Below are positions 5,446-7,387 of a stretch of 7,387 nt of DNA, piece after piece. Source of the stretch: Actinomycetota bacterium (GTDB lineage Bacteria; Actinomycetota; Thermoleophilia; Gaiellales; Gaiellaceae); contig PMXT01000196.1 in the NCBI GenBank assembly GCA_003170995.1, positions 1-7,387 of the forward strand, read 5' to 3'. How positions within the stretch are numbered: the first letter of the stretch is position 1; each line of letters opens with the position of its first letter. The notes below the pieces were generated by a model, which was not told the DNA's origin, made no database searches, and saw nothing but the letters and a program-made list of their open reading frames with translations. A program made the translations under genes and the position numbers.

Positions 5446-7387
5446 TCAGTGTTTGATCTTGAACTTCTTGGTCGCCGGACTCGTATCGACCTTTCCTCTG
5501 GAGTCCTTGGCTCGCACCAGGAAGGTGTGCTTGCCGGGCTTCAGTTTCTTGTACGTCTTGCCGGATTTACAGGACGAGTACTTCTTCTTGTCCAGTTTGC
5601 ACTGGAAGCTGAGCGACCCCTGACCCCCGGAGCCCGAGAACTTGAAGGTTGCCATGCGTTTCTTGGCGTTGACCTTCGTCTTGGTTATCTTCGTCTGGAT
5701 GGGTGGGATCAGGGCGAAGGTGGCCGTTACGGTCGTATCGCCGCCCATGGTTATCTGACACGATCCGGAGCCCGTGCAGCCGCCGCCCGACCAGCCGCTG
5801 AAGCGCGAGTTCGCCGCCGGAGCCGCGGTCAGGGTCACACTGGTGCCGGAGTTGAAGGCGTACACACAGGTGCTTCCGCAGGTGATCCCGGTCGGCGAGC
5901 TGGTGACAGTGCCGTTGCCAGCACCCGCCTTGCTAACCGTGAGGTTGTGCGGGCAAGGGAGCTGGAGCAGGAGGTTATTAACCGGCGGCGGGATGTTCAT
6001 CACATCGCTATCGACTGACCCGCAGGTCGTCGAGGACGCGTGGACCTTGTAGTAGCCCGCGATGACGTCCCAGCCGAAAGTCCCGTCGCTTGCGGTCGTA
6101 TCTGGGTTGTTCCGGTTCGCCGCCGACATCACAGCGCTGCCGTTGGGAACGGGAATGAACGGGCCAGAGGCGTTGTCAGAGCGCAACAAGGTCACCGTGG
6201 CTCCGCTGATCGCCAGGCCGGTGCCGGCATCGACGACGGTACCGCTCGGATCGATGTAGACGCTGAAGTCGATGCTCACATCCGGCGTGGCGCCCGGGCA
6301 GTTGACTGCGATGTGCACCTGGGCATCGCCGTGGGTTGGATACAGCGCCGCCGCCGTACCGACGTAGTGTCCGGAGCCGCCGGGCGTCTCGGTCATCGAG
6401 CCGCTACGCACGACGCTGCCGCCGGCGGTGATCTGGTACGAGCCCGATCCGTTGATGCAGGCCTCGGTTGTGAGCGTCAGCGGATCGCCCCAGAAAACGA
6501 CCGGGATGCCGCCTTGTGTACCGACGTTGGTGATCGTCGTACCGGCAGGCGGGGCGCCTGGAGCCGGTCCCAGTGTGACGTCCTGGGTGAAGCTCGCTCC
6601 CGGGGTGCCGCTCACCGTAATCGGGCCGCCATGCCCATCGGTGTAGTTGTCACTCGTCCGGGGATGCGCCGTCACCGTGTAGCTTCCGGCCACGAGATTG
6701 ATCGCTCGATAGACACCCGCGTTGTTGGTGAAGCGCGAGAAACAGGAGCCGCCAGTCCGGCAGATCTCGACCGGTGCCTGGGCGAGCGCGGTGGAGGAAG
6801 ACGGGTCGTAGACCGTTCCTGTCAGAGTCGAGCCGGTGGGCGCTACGTTGCGCACCTGGAAGATGTAGCGGCCGAGTTGCGTGGTACCGAGCGATCCATG
6901 GACCAGGCCGGTGCTGGAGTTGCTGTCCAGCAGGGCGCCGTTGGTGTAGGAGCCGTCTCGTACGTAGAAGTGGTCGGGGCCGCCGTCTCCGTTGGCGAAG
7001 CCGACTGCAGCGGAGGTTCCGCCGAGACCGTCCGAGCCACCGCTGGCAGTACCGGTCTCCCACTGAACCTTGTCGTAGTTGAAGATGATGTCGAAGTCGC
7101 CCGCCGTACCCTGCTTGACCAGCAGGAGCTGGAAGCTGTTGAGCTTGTCGACCCCGTTGCTGAAGTAACCGACGTTGACCCAATTTACGCAGAAGGCCTG
7201 GTTGCCGTTGTAGGTCGTCTGGCCGTAGGTGACGGGGCTCGTGCCGGTTCCGCGTGTATCGACGTCCGCGAGAAACGGGGCGATGATCACGTTGCCTGTG
7301 ACCGTGAAGTCGTACGGCGTGTACGTAGAGAGGCCCGCGTCGAAGGTGACGTTGCCGTTGTTGTTGACGGAGAGCTGAGTGTAGGAC
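5446..7387 (-). CDS. secreted multidomain NIDO-domain protein, N-terminus missing
   Basis: The frame stays open to the right edge, giving 646 residues without start or signal peptide. Residues 1-180 are a NIDO (nidogen-like) domain: LSVNNNGNVTF, VIIAPFLADVDTRG, FCVNWVNVGYF, FQLLLVKQGTAGDFDIIFNY, SAAVGFANGDG. Residues 183-272 resemble a carboxypeptidase-regulatory/Cna-B module (LTGTVYDPSSSTAL, NNAGVYRAINLVAGSYTVTA). An Ig-like stretch (about 280-375) and a second regulatory-like module (about 380-478) follow. Residues 481-557 match an InlB/bacterial-repeat module (GNGTVTSSPTGITCGSTC, FSGWSGGGC, TTVTATF). The last 80 residues are a Lys-rich domain (FQCKLDKKKYSSC, YKKLKPGKHTFLVRA) typical of Thermoleophilia exported proteins. 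It is likely extracellular, with adhesion or matrix contact the plausible role by analogy with NIDO proteins. No sortase motif or C-terminal membrane helix is present, so anchoring is unclear. GTG 7290 is internal to the NIDO domain and not the start. A strong terminator follows. Confidence 0.85.
   Translation of the reverse strand, partial: SYTQLSVNNNGNVTFDAGLSTYTPYDFTVTGNVIIAPFLADVDTRGTGTSPVTYGQTTYNGNQAFCVNWVNVGYFSNGVDKLNSFQLLLVKQGTAGDFDIIFNYDKVQWETGTASGGSDGLGGTSAAVGFANGDGGPDHFYVRDGSYTNGALLDSNSSTGLVHGSLGTTQLGRYIFQVRNVAPTGSTLTGTVYDPSSSTALAQAPVEICRTGGSCFSRFTNNAGVYRAINLVAGSYTVTAHPRTSDNYTDGHGGPITVSGTPGASFTQDVTLGPAPGAPPAGTTITNVGTQGGIPVVFWGDPLTLTTEACINGSGSYQITAGGSVVRSGSMTETPGGSGHYVGTAAALYPTHGDAQVHIAVNCPGATPDVSIDFSVYIDPSGTVVDAGTGLAISGATVTLLRSDNASGPFIPVPNGSAVMSAANRNNPDTTASDGTFGWDVIAGYYKVHASSTTCGSVDSDVMNIPPPVNNLLLQLPCPHNLTVSKAGAGNGTVTSSPTGITCGSTCVYAFNSGTSVTLTAAPAANSRFSGWSGGGCTGSGSCQITMGGDTTVTATFALIPPIQTKITKTKVNAKKRMATFKFSGSGGQGSLSFQCKLDKKKYSSCKSGKTYKKLKPGKHTFLVRAKDSRGKVDTSPATKKFKIKH

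Noticed and set aside
6650..7183. Minus-strand frame of 177 codons within the NIDO gene
   Set aside because: Gln/Arg-rich out-of-frame shadow of the clearly domain-bearing frame.

Overview
The window is GC-rich chromosomal DNA, most likely from an actinobacterium of the class Thermoleophilia (Solirubrobacterales type). The best clue is the C-terminus of the gene at the right edge: a Lys-rich domain with the pattern FQCKLDKKKYSSC ... YKKLKPGKHTFLVRAKD, a tail I associate with secreted proteins of that group. GTG/TTG starts, mostly weak ribosome binding sites and pentapeptide/propeller proteins fit this. I made the assignment by recognition, not by search.

Layout. Positions 1-244 (minus) hold the start of an alpha/beta-hydrolase-like gene that runs off the left edge. 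Divergent to it on plus are a pentapeptide-repeat protein (374-1030) and a complete AMP-forming acyl-CoA synthetase (1092-2723). The synthetase stop lies two bases from the stop of a convergent minus-strand gene, a predicted lipoprotein with a beta-propeller-like body (2726-3928). That gene overlaps the end of a secreted papain-fold C39-like cysteine peptidase (3903-4790, minus). The two are probably one transcript. Upstream of the peptidase is about 650 bases of apparently non-coding DNA (4791-5445) with a palindromic operator-like site, several perfect hairpins and a strong terminator. The terminator belongs to the last gene, a large secreted multidomain protein (5446-7387, minus). It has a NIDO domain, carboxypeptidase-regulatory-like/Ig-like modules, an InlB/bacterial-repeat-like module and the Lys-rich tail, and its N-terminus lies outside the window.

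How the genes may work together. The left half looks metabolic: acyl-CoA formation, a hydrolase and a pentapeptide protein of unknown role. The right half is an all-minus block of exported proteins: a surface NIDO protein, a protease, and a lipoprotein propeller overlapping the protease. The protease-lipoprotein pair is the best candidate for an undescribed module, but nothing in the sequence fixes its substrate. I saw no mobile element, CRISPR array, tRNA or rRNA.
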